Source: Crocinitomicaceae bacterium (GTDB taxonomy: Bacteria > Bacteroidota > Bacteroidia > Flavobacteriales_D > Crocinitomicaceae). Taken from it: 64,000 nucleotides of DNA. Shown here piece by piece: positions 37,077-46,021 of the stretch. The stretch is taken from NCBI GenBank assembly GCA_017983465.1, contig JAGOBK010000002.1:310001-374000 (forward strand). Direction: 5' to 3'. Both the position numbers and the translations under genes were made by a program. Positions within the stretch are counted from its first letter, which is position 1, and every line of letters begins with the position of its first letter. Below the pieces are notes generated by a model, which worked only from the letters and a program-made list of their open reading frames with translations, was not told the origin of the DNA and did not search any database.

Positions 37077-38132
37077 ATGGAATCTCAACATGTATTAATT
37101 ATTGGAGCTGGACTCGCAGGCACGAGCCTAGCGCATCAACTCTTAGCAAAAGGCCACCGCGTTCAACTGATTGATCGAGGCACAAATCATTCTACTGCTG
37201 TTGCCGCCGGAATGGTGAATCCAATGGTTTTTAGAAGAATGAATAAGTCTTGGCGTTTGGATGAGTTCATTTCAGAGGCAAGGAATTTTTACCTTCAACT
37301 AGAGCAGACTGTTCAAGATAAATTGTTTCATCCGATTGTTATCCGTCGTATGCTCTCATCTGAACAAGAACGTAATTACTGGTTGGAACGACAAAAATCA
37401 CCTGAATTTACGGATTATTTGGCGGAAATTAATTCGGAAGATGAAAGCTATTCACTTGCTCAAAATCACTTCGGAAGCGGACGATTAAAATCCTCCTTTT
37501 GGGTGGATGCAAAACGCTATTACGACCTAAATATTGGGTATTTTGAACGAAAAGGGAGCTTGTTAAAAGAAGATTTCGATTCTTCAAGTTTTGATGAAAA
37601 CCCCCTCATTTATAAAGGAATTTCATACGATAAAGTTGTTTTTTCGGTCGGATATCATCAAATAGACACGCCTTTTTTTAAAGAGTTACCTATTCAACAG
37701 ACAAAAGGACAAACCATCCGCATCCGTTCAGAAGAAGTTCCCGAAAATGAATCCCTAAACCGCAAGTGTTTTGTTCTTCCATTAGGCAATCATGTTTTTC
37801 GAATCGGTGCAACCTACGAATGGGATAATCCAGACTTGAACCCAACGGAAGAAGCAAAACAAGAATTAATTGGACACCTCAATGTGTTAGGTGATTTTTC
37901 CTATGACATCCTTGATCAACAAGTTGGAGTGCGTCCAACAGTTCTAGATCGCCGCCCAATTCTTGGAGCGCACCGTTCTATAAAAAACGTGTTTTTATTC
38001 AATGGACTAGGGACGAAAGGATATTTAATGGCGCCAACTTTGGCCAGGGAATTAGCTGATTTTATGTTCGAAGGAAAACCACTTGACAAGGAAATATCGA
38101 TCGAACGATTTTACAAGAAATTGAATTTGTGA
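37077..38132 (+). CDS. FAD-dependent oxidoreductase, DAO family
   Basis: A 351-residue flavoprotein of the D-amino-acid oxidase superfamily. The N-terminal GxGxxG motif is IGAGLAGTSLAHQLLAKG, and the FAD-contacting C-terminus is NGLGTKGYLMAPTLA, similar to glycine oxidase ThiO and to MnmC's C-terminal domain. The substrate is unknown. It lies 2 bp after the ComF-like gene, so the two are probably one transcript; no functional link is obvious. Confidence 0.85.
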   Translation: MESQHVLIIGAGLAGTSLAHQLLAKGHRVQLIDRGTNHSTAVAAGMVNPMVFRRMNKSWRLDEFISEARNFYLQLEQTVQDKLFHPIVIRRMLSSEQERNYWLERQKSPEFTDYLAEINSEDESYSLAQNHFGSGRLKSSFWVDAKRYYDLNIGYFERKGSLLKEDFDSSSFDENPLIYKGISYDKVVFSVGYHQIDTPFFKELPIQQTKGQTIRIRSEEVPENESLNRKCFVLPLGNHVFRIGATYEWDNPDLNPTEEAKQELIGHLNVLGDFSYDILDQQVGVRPTVLDRRPILGAHRSIKNVFLFNGLGTKGYLMAPTLARELADFMFEGKPLDKEISIERFYKKLNL

Positions 38133-38169
38133 AAAAAATCCTATTTTTAGGTGAACTAAAACTAAAAAC

Positions 38170-38601
38170 ATGGAAACAGAATCAACTAGTACGCAGTCAT
38201 TAAAATTAACGGATAATAGCCTAATTTTCATGATGGAAATTGTCAAATGGGCTAAATTTTTAGCTATTTGTTCTTTTGTTGGAATTGGAATCATGGCCTT
38301 AGTGGGAGTAGGAATGATCATCCTTCAATTTGAAGGCCAAGCGAAAGGATTTTCTCCTGTAATCATGGGTCTTTTATACATGTTAATGTCAGTGATTTAT
38401 TTTTTTCCTGCGATGTATTTGTATCGGTTTGCAACGGCAAGTGGAGATGCTATTGAAAAATTAAATGATGACATTCTTGAAGAAGGCCTAGAAAATTTAA
38501 AATCACTTTTTCGATTTACAGGAATATCGATGATTATAATGCTTTCGTTGTATGCGGTAGGTATTATTGCCGTCATAGCAGCATTTGTTATTAAGATGTA
38601 A
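38170..38601 (+). CDS. Four-helix membrane protein, DUF5362-like
   Basis: A 143-residue protein with about four hydrophobic helices (LAICSFVGIGIMALVGVGMI, LYMLMSVIYFFPAMYLY, a helix near the C-terminus) and a conserved-looking acidic segment DAIEKLNDDILEEGLENLK before the last helix. It resembles the Bacteroidota DUF5362 family, whose function is unknown. Independent of the upstream operon, with a 37-bp gap. Confidence 0.72.
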   Translation: METESTSTQSLKLTDNSLIFMMEIVKWAKFLAICSFVGIGIMALVGVGMIILQFEGQAKGFSPVIMGLLYMLMSVIYFFPAMYLYRFATASGDAIEKLNDDILEEGLENLKSLFRFTGISMIIMLSLYAVGIIAVIAAFVIKM

Positions 38602-38642
38602 TATAGTCGGGACATTACAACTCAATTCAGCGGGAAAAATCG

Positions 38643-38650
38643 TATTTTTG
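38643..38650 (+). promoter_or_regulatory. lepA -7 element
   Basis: TATTTTTG, a perfect TAnnTTTG, 8 bp before the lepA ATG, so the mRNA leader would be a few bases at most. Confidence 0.55.
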
Positions 38651-38658
38651 TTACCGCT

Positions 38659-40455
38659 ATGAATCACATTCGAAATTTCTGCATTATTGCACACATCGAT
38701 CACGGTAAAAGTACCCTCGCAGATCGCTTACTACAAACTACTGGAACGATATCCGACCGAAACATGCAGGCTCAGGCCTTGGATGACATGGACTTGGAGC
38801 GTGAACGTGGAATCACTATTAAAAGTCATGCCATTCAAATGAGTTATAAGTTTGAAGGGAACGATTATATTTTGAACTTAATTGACACGCCAGGACACGT
38901 TGATTTCTCTTACGAAGTTTCGCGTTCAATTGCAGCCTGTGAAGGAGCCTTGTTAATCGTGGATGCATCTCAAGGAATTGAGGCTCAAACGATTTCAAAT
39001 TTATATTTGGCATTAGAGCACGATTTAGAAATTATTCCGATCCTCAATAAAATGGACTTACCTGGTGCAATGCCGGAGGAAGTATCTGATCAAATTGTGG
39101 AGTTAATCGGTTGTGATTATGAAGACATTATTCAAGCGTCCGGAAAAACGGGACTTGGAGTAGAAGCTATTTTATCTGCTGTTGTTAACCGTATTCCTCC
39201 GCCAAAAGGAGATGAGTCAGCGCCGTTACAAGCCATGATTTTTGACTCCGTTTTTAATCCTTTTAGAGGAATTATCGCGTATTACAGAATTAAAAATGGA
39301 GTATTGAGAAAGGGACAAAAAGTTCGTTTTCTAAATACAGGAAGAGATTATAACGCCGATGAAATCGGAATTTTAAAAATGGATCTTTCGCCACGAAACG
39401 AGGTGAGAGCAGGCGATGTAGGTTATATCATTTCAGGAATCAAGCAAGCCAACGAAGTGAAAGTTGGTGATACCATTACGGACACAGAAAACCCATGTGA
39501 AGTTCCAATCAAAGGATTTGAAGATGTTAAACCGATGGTCTTTGCTGGAATTTATCCAGTAGACAATGAAGATTATGAGGAGTTGCGTTATTCCATGGAA
39601 AAATTGCAACTGAATGACTCATCATTAGTCTTCGAACCGGAATCTTCAGCGGCACTTGGATTCGGTTTCCGTTGTGGATTCCTAGGAATGCTACACATGG
39701 AAATCATTCAAGAGCGTTTGGAACGTGAGTTTAACATGACTGTCATTACAACGGTTCCCAATGTTTCGTATAAGGCTTACATGAAAAAAGATCCAGAGGA
39801 TGCGTTGATTGTTAATAATCCATCTGAACTTCCAGATCCATCTGGAATGGAACGAATAGAAGAACCATACATTAAAGCGCAAGTCATCACGAAAACCGAA
39901 TATGTTGGTGCGATTATGACTTTGTGTATTGAAAAACGTGGCGAATTGCAGAATCAAGTGTATTTGACACAAGACCGAGTGGAAATTACCTTTGAAATGC
40001 CATTGGCAGAGATTGTCTTCGATTTTTATGACCGTTTGAAATCCGTTTCTCGTGGTTACGCTTCGTTTGACTATCATCCAATTGGGTACAAAGAGTCAGA
40101 TTTGATTAAAATGGACTTACTGCTTAATGGTGAACAAGTGGATGCATTGTCGGCATTGGTTCACAGAAGTAATGCTTTTGATCTAGGAAAACGAATTTGT
40201 GTCAAATTGCGCGAATTAATCCCAAGACAACAATTTGAGATTCCGATTCAAGCAGCCATCGGTGCGAAAGTAATTGCGCGCGAAACCATCAAGGCCCTGA
40301 GAAAAGATGTAACGGCAAAATGTTACGGTGGAGATATTTCGCGTAAACGTAAATTGTTAGAGAAACAAAAAGCTGGTAAAAAACGTATGCGCCAAGTGGG
40401 ACGAGTAGAAGTTCCGCAAGAAGCATTTTTAGCGGTATTGAAATTAAACGACTAA
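38659..40455 (+). CDS. lepA: Elongation factor 4 (back-translocating GTPase)
   Basis: A 598-residue translational GTPase that promotes back-translocation and helps ribosomes under stress. G1 [13 protein letters not shown], the switch-[10 protein letters not shown] and the NKMD motif (LNKMDLPGA) are at the N-terminus. The LepA-specific C-terminal domain ends in [20 protein letters not shown]. Length and motifs are standard. The cytochrome b-like gene follows after 10 bp. Confidence 0.97.
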   Translation: MNHIRNFCIIAHIDHGKSTLADRLLQTTGTISDRNMQAQALDDMDLERERGITIKSHAIQMSYKFEGNDYILNLIDTPGHVDFSYEVSRSIAACEGALLIVDASQGIEAQTISNLYLALEHDLEIIPILNKMDLPGAMPEEVSDQIVELIGCDYEDIIQASGKTGLGVEAILSAVVNRIPPPKGDESAPLQAMIFDSVFNPFRGIIAYYRIKNGVLRKGQKVRFLNTGRDYNADEIGILKMDLSPRNEVRAGDVGYIISGIKQANEVKVGDTITDTENPCEVPIKGFEDVKPMVFAGIYPVDNEDYEELRYSMEKLQLNDSSLVFEPESSAALGFGFRCGFLGMLHMEIIQERLEREFNMTVITTVPNVSYKAYMKKDPEDALIVNNPSELPDPSGMERIEEPYIKAQVITKTEYVGAIMTLCIEKRGELQNQVYLTQDRVEITFEMPLAEIVFDFYDRLKSVSRGYASFDYHPIGYKESDLIKMDLLLNGEQVDALSALVHRSNAFDLGKRICVKLRELIPRQQFEIPIQAAIGAKVIARETIKALRKDVTAKCYGGDISRKRKLLEKQKAGKKRMRQVGRVEVPQEAFLAVLKLND

Positions 40456-40465
40456 ACTTAAACAT

Positions 40466-40900
40466 ATGAATTCTATTTTAACACACGCTCATTCTGGCTT
40501 ACGTTGGGTAGCCATAATTCTTTTATTACTTGCGATTATTAATGCGTTCACATCAAAGAAGTTTGAAAAGAAGCACAAAATGATCAACTTATTTACCATG
40601 ATTACTTTGCATACCCAATTAATTATTGGGTTGGTTCAATATTTTATCACCTCTGGCAAAGTGAAATTTTTTGATGGTTGGATGAAAGAGGCAGCATTTC
40701 GTTTTTACGGAATGGAACACTTAATGGGGATGTTGATTGCTATTGTTTTGATCACGGTGGGATACAGCAAATCCAAAAGAGGCACAACTGATTCTGAGAA
40801 ATTTAAACCGATTAAATTATTCTATCTGATTGGATTCATTTTGATTATGGCTTCAATTCCTTGGCCATTCCGAACAGCACTTGGTGGATCATGGTTCTAA
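40466..40900 (+). CDS. Four-helix membrane protein, cytochrome b-like
   Basis: A 144-residue protein with four membrane helices. Histidines in THAHSGLRW (helix 1), LHTQLIIG (helix 2) and GMEHLMGM (helix 3) could bind haem, and the family in Flavobacteriales is often named cytochrome B on this basis. It overlaps a cytochrome c lipoprotein gene by 10 bp (start within ATGGTTCTAA), which supports a shared redox role. Haem binding is inferred from sequence and context, not proven. Confidence 0.7.
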   Translation: MNSILTHAHSGLRWVAIILLLLAIINAFTSKKFEKKHKMINLFTMITLHTQLIIGLVQYFITSGKVKFFDGWMKEAAFRFYGMEHLMGMLIAIVLITVGYSKSKRGTTDSEKFKPIKLFYLIGFILIMASIPWPFRTALGGSWF

Positions 40901-41226
40901 CACGCATACTCTTTATTCTGTTTTTGGCAGGACTAACTTCCTGTGGTAGCGATAAAGCTTCAGGTAACAACGAAACTTTACCGATTGAAACGCCTGCTGA
41001 AAAAGGCGCCTCATTGTATACAGTAAACTGTACAAGTTGTCATGGTGAAGATGGGAAAATGGGAGCATCGGGAGCGAAAGACTTGTCCGAATCACATTTA
41101 AGTGACAAGCAAATTAAAAAAATACTACAAAAGGGTAAAAATGCCATGCCTCCCATGTCCGCGATTTTGGAGAATGAGGAAAATATGGATCTAGTTATCC
41201 AGCACATTAAAACGTTGAGAAAGTAA
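40891..41226 (+). CDS. Cytochrome c lipoprotein
   Basis: A 111-residue small cytochrome c. A lipoprotein signal ends at a lipobox Cys (LAGLTSC) and a single haem-binding CTSCH motif follows, with a likely axial Met in the AMPPMS segment near the C-terminal third. I start it at ATG 40891 (MVLTRILF), giving a normal signal peptide; an upstream in-frame ATG at 40861 is inside the cytochrome b-like gene. Its stop overlaps the hflX start as TAATG. Confidence 0.9.
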   Translation: MVLTRILFILFLAGLTSCGSDKASGNNETLPIETPAEKGASLYTVNCTSCHGEDGKMGASGAKDLSESHLSDKQIKKILQKGKNAMPPMSAILENEENMDLVIQHIKTLRK

Positions 41227-42416
41227 TGCAAGAAGGCCACGTAACAGTAGATGCAGTAGAGGAATCTTGTATTTTAGTAGGCGTAATTACATCAGAAATC
41301 GATGAGGTAATTGCCAATGAACATTTGGATGAATTGGAGTTTTTAGCAGAAACCGCCGGGGCAATTACACACACAAAATTCTTACAGAAGTTACCTTATC
41401 CGAATCCAAGAACCTATGTTGGATCCGGAAAACTGGAAGAGATCAAACAGTACATGAAGGCAATGGATATCGACATGGTCATTTTCGATGATGAGTTGTC
41501 CCCTTCACAATTACGAAATATAGAACGCGAGTTGGAATGTAAAGTCCTGGATCGTACCATTCTTATTTTGGATATTTTCGCTAGCCGAGCGCGAACTTTT
41601 CATGCAAAAACACAAGTAGAACTCGCTCAACTTCAGTACATGCTTCCGCGCTTAACACGCATGTGGACCCACCTTGAACGTCAAAAAGGAGGAATTGGAC
41701 TACGTGGTCCGGGAGAATCTCAGATTGAAACAGACCGCCGAATTATTCAAATGCGCATTTCCTTAATGAAGGAAAGATTAAAAGATATTGATAAACAAAT
41801 GACGATTCAACGCAGTAACCGAGGACAACTTGTCCGTGTTGCTCTTGTTGGATATACGAATGTGGGTAAAAGCACTTTGATGAATTTACTCTCCAAATCT
41901 GATGTGTTTGCTGAAAATAAATTGTTTGCAACGCTGGATACCACCGTACGAAAAGTGGTGATTGACAACATGCCCATGCTTTTAACAGATACGGTTGGAT
42001 TTATTCGAAAACTTCCTCAACAATTGATGGAATCGTTTAAGTCGACATTAGACGAGGTTCGCGAAGCTGATTTACTCATTCACGTGTTGGATATTTCTCA
42101 TCCAAATTTTGAAGATCAATTTAATGTGGTTAATGAAACATTGAACGAAATTGATAAAACGGAGAAACCAACTATTGTTGTATTCAATAAAATTGATGCG
42201 TATCAACCTATTCTGAATGAAATGAATGAAGAGGAGGAGGATGTTACCACCTTGGAATCACTCAAAAAATCATGGATGGCAAAAATGAACAAAACAAAAT
42301 GTGTGTTTATTTCTGCTCAAAATAAAGAGAATGTAGAAGAATTGAAGGAAGTTCTTTACGAAGAGGTGAAAACCATCTTTCGTGTGCGCTATCCTTACAA
42401 TAATTTCTTGTATTAA
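41226..42416 (+). CDS. hflX: GTPase HflX
   Basis: A 396-residue ribosome-associated GTPase that splits stalled ribosomes under stress. The N-terminal HflX domain has the glycine-rich GSGKLEEIK segment and LTRMWTHLERQKGGIGLRG. The G domain has the P-loop GYTNVGKST (209-217), DTVGFIRKLP and FNKID. Its start is coupled to the cytochrome c stop. Its end overlaps the rnr stop tail-to-tail by 4 bp. Confidence 0.96.
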   Translation: MQEGHVTVDAVEESCILVGVITSEIDEVIANEHLDELEFLAETAGAITHTKFLQKLPYPNPRTYVGSGKLEEIKQYMKAMDIDMVIFDDELSPSQLRNIERELECKVLDRTILILDIFASRARTFHAKTQVELAQLQYMLPRLTRMWTHLERQKGGIGLRGPGESQIETDRRIIQMRISLMKERLKDIDKQMTIQRSNRGQLVRVALVGYTNVGKSTLMNLLSKSDVFAENKLFATLDTTVRKVVIDNMPMLLTDTVGFIRKLPQQLMESFKSTLDEVREADLLIHVLDISHPNFEDQFNVVNETLNEIDKTEKPTIVVFNKIDAYQPILNEMNEEEEDVTTLESLKKSWMAKMNKTKCVFISAQNKENVEELKEVLYEEVKTIFRVRYPYNNFLY

Positions 42417-44554
42417 TCGACCACCAATTCTAGGTCAATCTGACGTTTTTTAGGATTTACTTTCGCGATTTTTACACGCACCCTATCTCCAAAATTAAAG
42501 ACTTTTCTGTAGCGTGCTCCTGTAATTTTAAAGTTGTCCTGATCGAAATAATAGCGGTCTCCTGGGATTTCTGACATCGGTACCATTCCTTCACAATGAT
42601 TTTCGTCCATGCGAACAAACATTCCATGTTCGGCAATTCCCGATATCGTTCCCTCAAAGACTTCTCCCAAGTGATCCATCACGAATAAGGTTTGGAAATA
42701 TTTCGTGGATTCTCTCTCTGCTTCGGAAGCCTTGCGTTCATTTTTGGAAATACGTGTACAGATGGCTTTTAACTCACCACCATATTTATGCTGCTTGCTC
42801 GTTAGTTCTTCTTGTAAAATACGGTGAACCACTAAATCGGCATAGCGTCGAATTGGTGAAGTAAAATGGCTATAATGTTTAAAAGCTAATCCATAATGAC
42901 CAATGTTCTCTGTTTCATAAGAGGCTTTGGCCATAGAACGAATGGCCATTGATTGAACAAGTGAAAACTCATTTTCCTCACGAATTTCCTCAAATAAGGC
43001 ATTTAAATTTTTAGCGATGGATTGCGTATCGTGTAAATCAATTTTATGTCCGAATTTCTCAATGAACACAGAGAAAACATCCATTTTTCCTGGGTCAGGA
43101 GAATCGTGAACACGATAAATCATCGGGAATGGGTCTCTGCCTTTTTCAGGTTTCGACAAGAACGTAGCTACTTTTCGGTTCGCCAGCAACATAAATTCTT
43201 CAATTAATTTATGCGCGTCTTTGGAGGTTTTGATTACCACTTCGGATGGATTCCCAACATCGTTTAAGCGAAAACGCATTTCTTCGGACTCGATGCTTAG
43301 CGCTCCATCCTTTAATCGCTGTTTTCTTAAAATATGCGCTACTGAATTCAGTTTACGAATGACAACTTCGTGGTCTCCATCTTTTCCTTCGATGATTTCC
43401 TGTGCTTCTTCATATGTAAATCGGCGATCAGAATGAATGACTCCTTTTCCATACCATTCTTTATAGACTTTTCCTTTGTCATCCATTTCAAAGACTGCGG
43501 AGAAGGTATACTTGTCTTCGTGCGGTCGCAGGGAGCAAGCAATGTTCGATAATTGTTCGGGTAGCATTGGAATAACGCGATCGACCAGGTAAACGGAGTT
43601 CGATCGAAGTAAGGCTTCAGCATCCATTGCCGTACCAGGACGAACATAATGACTAACATCAGCTATGTGAACACCAAGTTCGTAATGTCCATTTTCTAAT
43701 TCATGGTAAGAAATGGCATCATCAAAATCACGTGCGTCAAAGGGATCAATCGTAAAGGTAAGGGTACTTCTAAAATCACGACGGTTTAAAATTTCTTTAT
43801 CGTCTAGTTCTACAGAGACACGTTCCGCTTCATCTAATACGGCATCTGGAAAAATGGGGTTTATCCCTTGGTTGTATAGAATGGAAAGCATTTCCGTGTC
43901 ATTACTTCCGGGCATTCCTAAAATGGCAACAACTTCTCCAAACGGTTTCGCGGCTGATTTTGGCCAAACGGTAATCTTCACCAGTACTTTTTCTCCATCC
44001 CTTGCTCCATTCAGATTTTCTTTTGGAACGCGAATTTCTAATCCACTGCGATTATTATCTGGAATGAGCAATGCTGTTTTATCACCGAATTGGATCGTTC
44101 CAACAAATTGTACACGTTCCCTTTCCTTGATTTCTACAACTGCACCTTCGTCTCTGTTGGGCCCTGATTTGAATATGCGAACTTTTACTTTGTCCCCATT
44201 GAGTGCTTGTCCAATATTTTGAGGCGCAATAAATACATCTTTTTCTTTGCCTTCCACGACAACGAATCCAGCTCCACGTTGTGTCAACTGAATCACGCCT
44301 TCTACTAAATTCGACTCATCGCTAAGGCAATACGTAAAATGATTGATTCGTTTGATGGCATTTTTGCTTGCTAAGGCATTTAAGCCTTCGAAAACAACCT
44401 GACGACTCATGGGGTCACGAGCCTCAACCAGTGAACAGATTTGTTGGTGTGTTAATTCAACACCCGGGTGTTTCTCGAATAAGCGAATTAATATCGCGTT
44501 GATACCCGATTTTTTTTTGCCGGGAGATGGTTTTGAATACCTTTTTTTGGACAT
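42413..44554 (-). CDS. rnr: Ribonuclease R
   Basis: A 713-residue 3'-5' exoribonuclease of the RNB family that degrades structured RNA, including rRNA and mRNA decay intermediates. A winged-helix N-terminus and cold-shock domains precede the RNB domain with the catalytic Asp cluster FTIDPFDARDFDDAIS. The S1 domain ends in the basic ...KVNPKKRQIDLELVVD. Length and order are standard. The N-terminus is Lys/Ser-rich. Confidence 0.96.
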   Translation of the reverse strand: MSKKRYSKPSPGKKKSGINAILIRLFEKHPGVELTHQQICSLVEARDPMSRQVVFEGLNALASKNAIKRINHFTYCLSDESNLVEGVIQLTQRGAGFVVVEGKEKDVFIAPQNIGQALNGDKVKVRIFKSGPNRDEGAVVEIKERERVQFVGTIQFGDKTALLIPDNNRSGLEIRVPKENLNGARDGEKVLVKITVWPKSAAKPFGEVVAILGMPGSNDTEMLSILYNQGINPIFPDAVLDEAERVSVELDDKEILNRRDFRSTLTFTIDPFDARDFDDAISYHELENGHYELGVHIADVSHYVRPGTAMDAEALLRSNSVYLVDRVIPMLPEQLSNIACSLRPHEDKYTFSAVFEMDDKGKVYKEWYGKGVIHSDRRFTYEEAQEIIEGKDGDHEVVIRKLNSVAHILRKQRLKDGALSIESEEMRFRLNDVGNPSEVVIKTSKDAHKLIEEFMLLANRKVATFLSKPEKGRDPFPMIYRVHDSPDPGKMDVFSVFIEKFGHKIDLHDTQSIAKNLNALFEEIREENEFSLVQSMAIRSMAKASYETENIGHYGLAFKHYSHFTSPIRRYADLVVHRILQEELTSKQHKYGGELKAICTRISKNERKASEAERESTKYFQTLFVMDHLGEVFEGTISGIAEHGMFVRMDENHCEGMVPMSEIPGDRYYFDQDNFKITGARYRKVFNFGDRVRVKIAKVNPKKRQIDLELVVD

Positions 44555-44612
44555 AGTACGAAATTAGACAATAATCTTGTCTAAAGTGTTCGAAAAGATT
44601 GAAAGTAACAAT

Positions 44613-45365
44613 TTAGTGACGAACCACTAATTTTTTGGTAATGGATTTACCTGTTGACGTCTCAAAAATAAGGAAGTAGATTCCATTACTGAAATCACCT
44701 ACATTGATTTTCTTACTTCCGTGAATCGTCTCTTTCATGATGACGTTTCCAACAGCATCCATCAATTTAAACGTAGATTGATCCATACCAGCTAGTTGAA
44801 TGGAAACATACTCAGATGTTGGATTTGGGTAAATACTCACACCAACTTCTTCTTTCACTGGTTTTACTGCAGCTAAGTAATCTACCACCACATCAACAGA
44901 GTCTGCGAAAGAAAGTCCATTTGTCGAAATGTAATAACGGTAATGAGCTGTTCCATAAACACCATCTGCAGGATCTACAGAAGCTTTCAATTTACCATAT
45001 TCTCCGTCGTTTATTGTGAAAAGTACAGATTGAGATCCGGGTGATGTCCATGGGTTTGTGTTCATTTGTCCAGATGAATAACACGTTCCACCAAATGGAT
45101 CTGTAGCATGACCCCAACACAAAGCATCGGTCCAACCTGCCGGGGCGTCAATGCGTAAACGAGTTACACGCCAAGCATGTGCTGACCCAGTGTTATTTTC
45201 TACATCAAGAGCAATATCAAAAGAAGCGTTGGATGGCGCAACAACGGTATGCGTTGCACCTGAAATGTCTGTTGTTTGTCCATCCACATGAATGACAATA
45301 CCATCTTGAGCGTAAGAGAAAACACTCAAACCAAGTGTGAAAAGGAGAAATAAGGACTTCATCAT
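44613..45365 (-). CDS. T9SS type A sorting-domain secreted protein
   Basis: A 250-residue exported protein. A signal peptide (LGLSVFSYAQ) precedes a beta-rich domain of about 140 residues containing two Cys (ALCWGHATD and GGTCYSSGQ) that may form a disulfide. The C-terminal 75 residues are a T9SS type A sorting domain: VSIYPNPTSEYVSIQL and a terminal KKLVVRH. It should be secreted across both membranes and probably anchored or released at the surface. I do not recognise the central domain. It is divergent from the TlpA gene at 45501. Confidence 0.85.
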   Translation of the reverse strand: MMKSLFLLFTLGLSVFSYAQDGIVIHVDGQTTDISGATHTVVAPSNASFDIALDVENNTGSAHAWRVTRLRIDAPAGWTDALCWGHATDPFGGTCYSSGQMNTNPWTSPGSQSVLFTINDGEYGKLKASVDPADGVYGTAHYRYYISTNGLSFADSVDVVVDYLAAVKPVKEEVGVSIYPNPTSEYVSIQLAGMDQSTFKLMDAVGNVIMKETIHGSKKINVGDFSNGIYFLIFETSTGKSITKKLVVRH

Positions 45366-45446
45366 GGAGTATCAGTTTGTTCAAAAATACAGAAAATTCA
45401 TTAATTTTCAAAATTGCTGAAAGTTTTTCAGGTCTTGGTTTTTTTA

Positions 45447-45454
45447 TACCTTTG
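45447..45454 (+). promoter_or_regulatory. -7 element of the TlpA/DUF6029/Omp28 operon
   Basis: TACCTTTG matches TAnnTTTG and lies 46 bp before the TlpA ATG at 45501. Confidence 0.55.
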
Positions 45455-45500
45455 AGTTCGGCAAGGTTTTTGAATTGTCGTGCCAAAAAATGATTAAATT

Positions 45501-46016
45501 ATGAAAACACTTTTTACACTAGCCTTCGTATTTTTTACTGGAATTTCCGCTTTCTCACAGGATGCTCATGTCACAGAAAGTCAACTGAAACAACTTCCTT
45601 CTGTTAACCTTAAGGATATGAATGGTAAATCCGTAAACACGGGTGCAATTGGTGTAGAGGGTCCTATCATTATTAGTTTTTGGGCAACATGGTGTGCGCC
45701 GTGTAAGAAGGAATTAAACACCATACATGAATTATACGAAGATTGGCAGGCGGAAACCGGTGTTACCTTGGTGGCTGTGTCAATTGATGACGAAAAAACA
45801 AAAAGCCAAGTTCCAGTTTATGTGAATGGAAAAGCTTGGGATTACATGGTATTAATGGATCCTAATGGAGACTTTAAACGCGCAATGGGTGTAAACAACG
45901 TGCCTCATACATTTTTAGTGGATAAAGATGGTAACATTGTCTATTCACACAATAATTACGCGCCAGGGGATGAAGAAAAATTATACAAAGAATTGCTTCA
46001 CCTAAGCGGAAAATAA
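45501..46016 (+). CDS. Periplasmic TlpA-like thioredoxin
   Basis: A 171-residue protein with a signal peptide (FTGISAFSQ) and a single TlpA/ResA-type thioredoxin domain. The active site is WCAPC (Cys65, Cys68), and the cis-Pro segment is NVPHTFLVD. Such proteins keep periplasmic thiols reduced. It is the first gene of a three-gene set with an outer-membrane barrel-like protein (5 bp gap) and an Omp28-type lipoprotein. Confidence 0.92.
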   Translation: MKTLFTLAFVFFTGISAFSQDAHVTESQLKQLPSVNLKDMNGKSVNTGAIGVEGPIIISFWATWCAPCKKELNTIHELYEDWQAETGVTLVAVSIDDEKTKSQVPVYVNGKAWDYMVLMDPNGDFKRAMGVNNVPHTFLVDKDGNIVYSHNNYAPGDEEKLYKELLHLSGK

Positions 46017-46021
46017 ATCAA

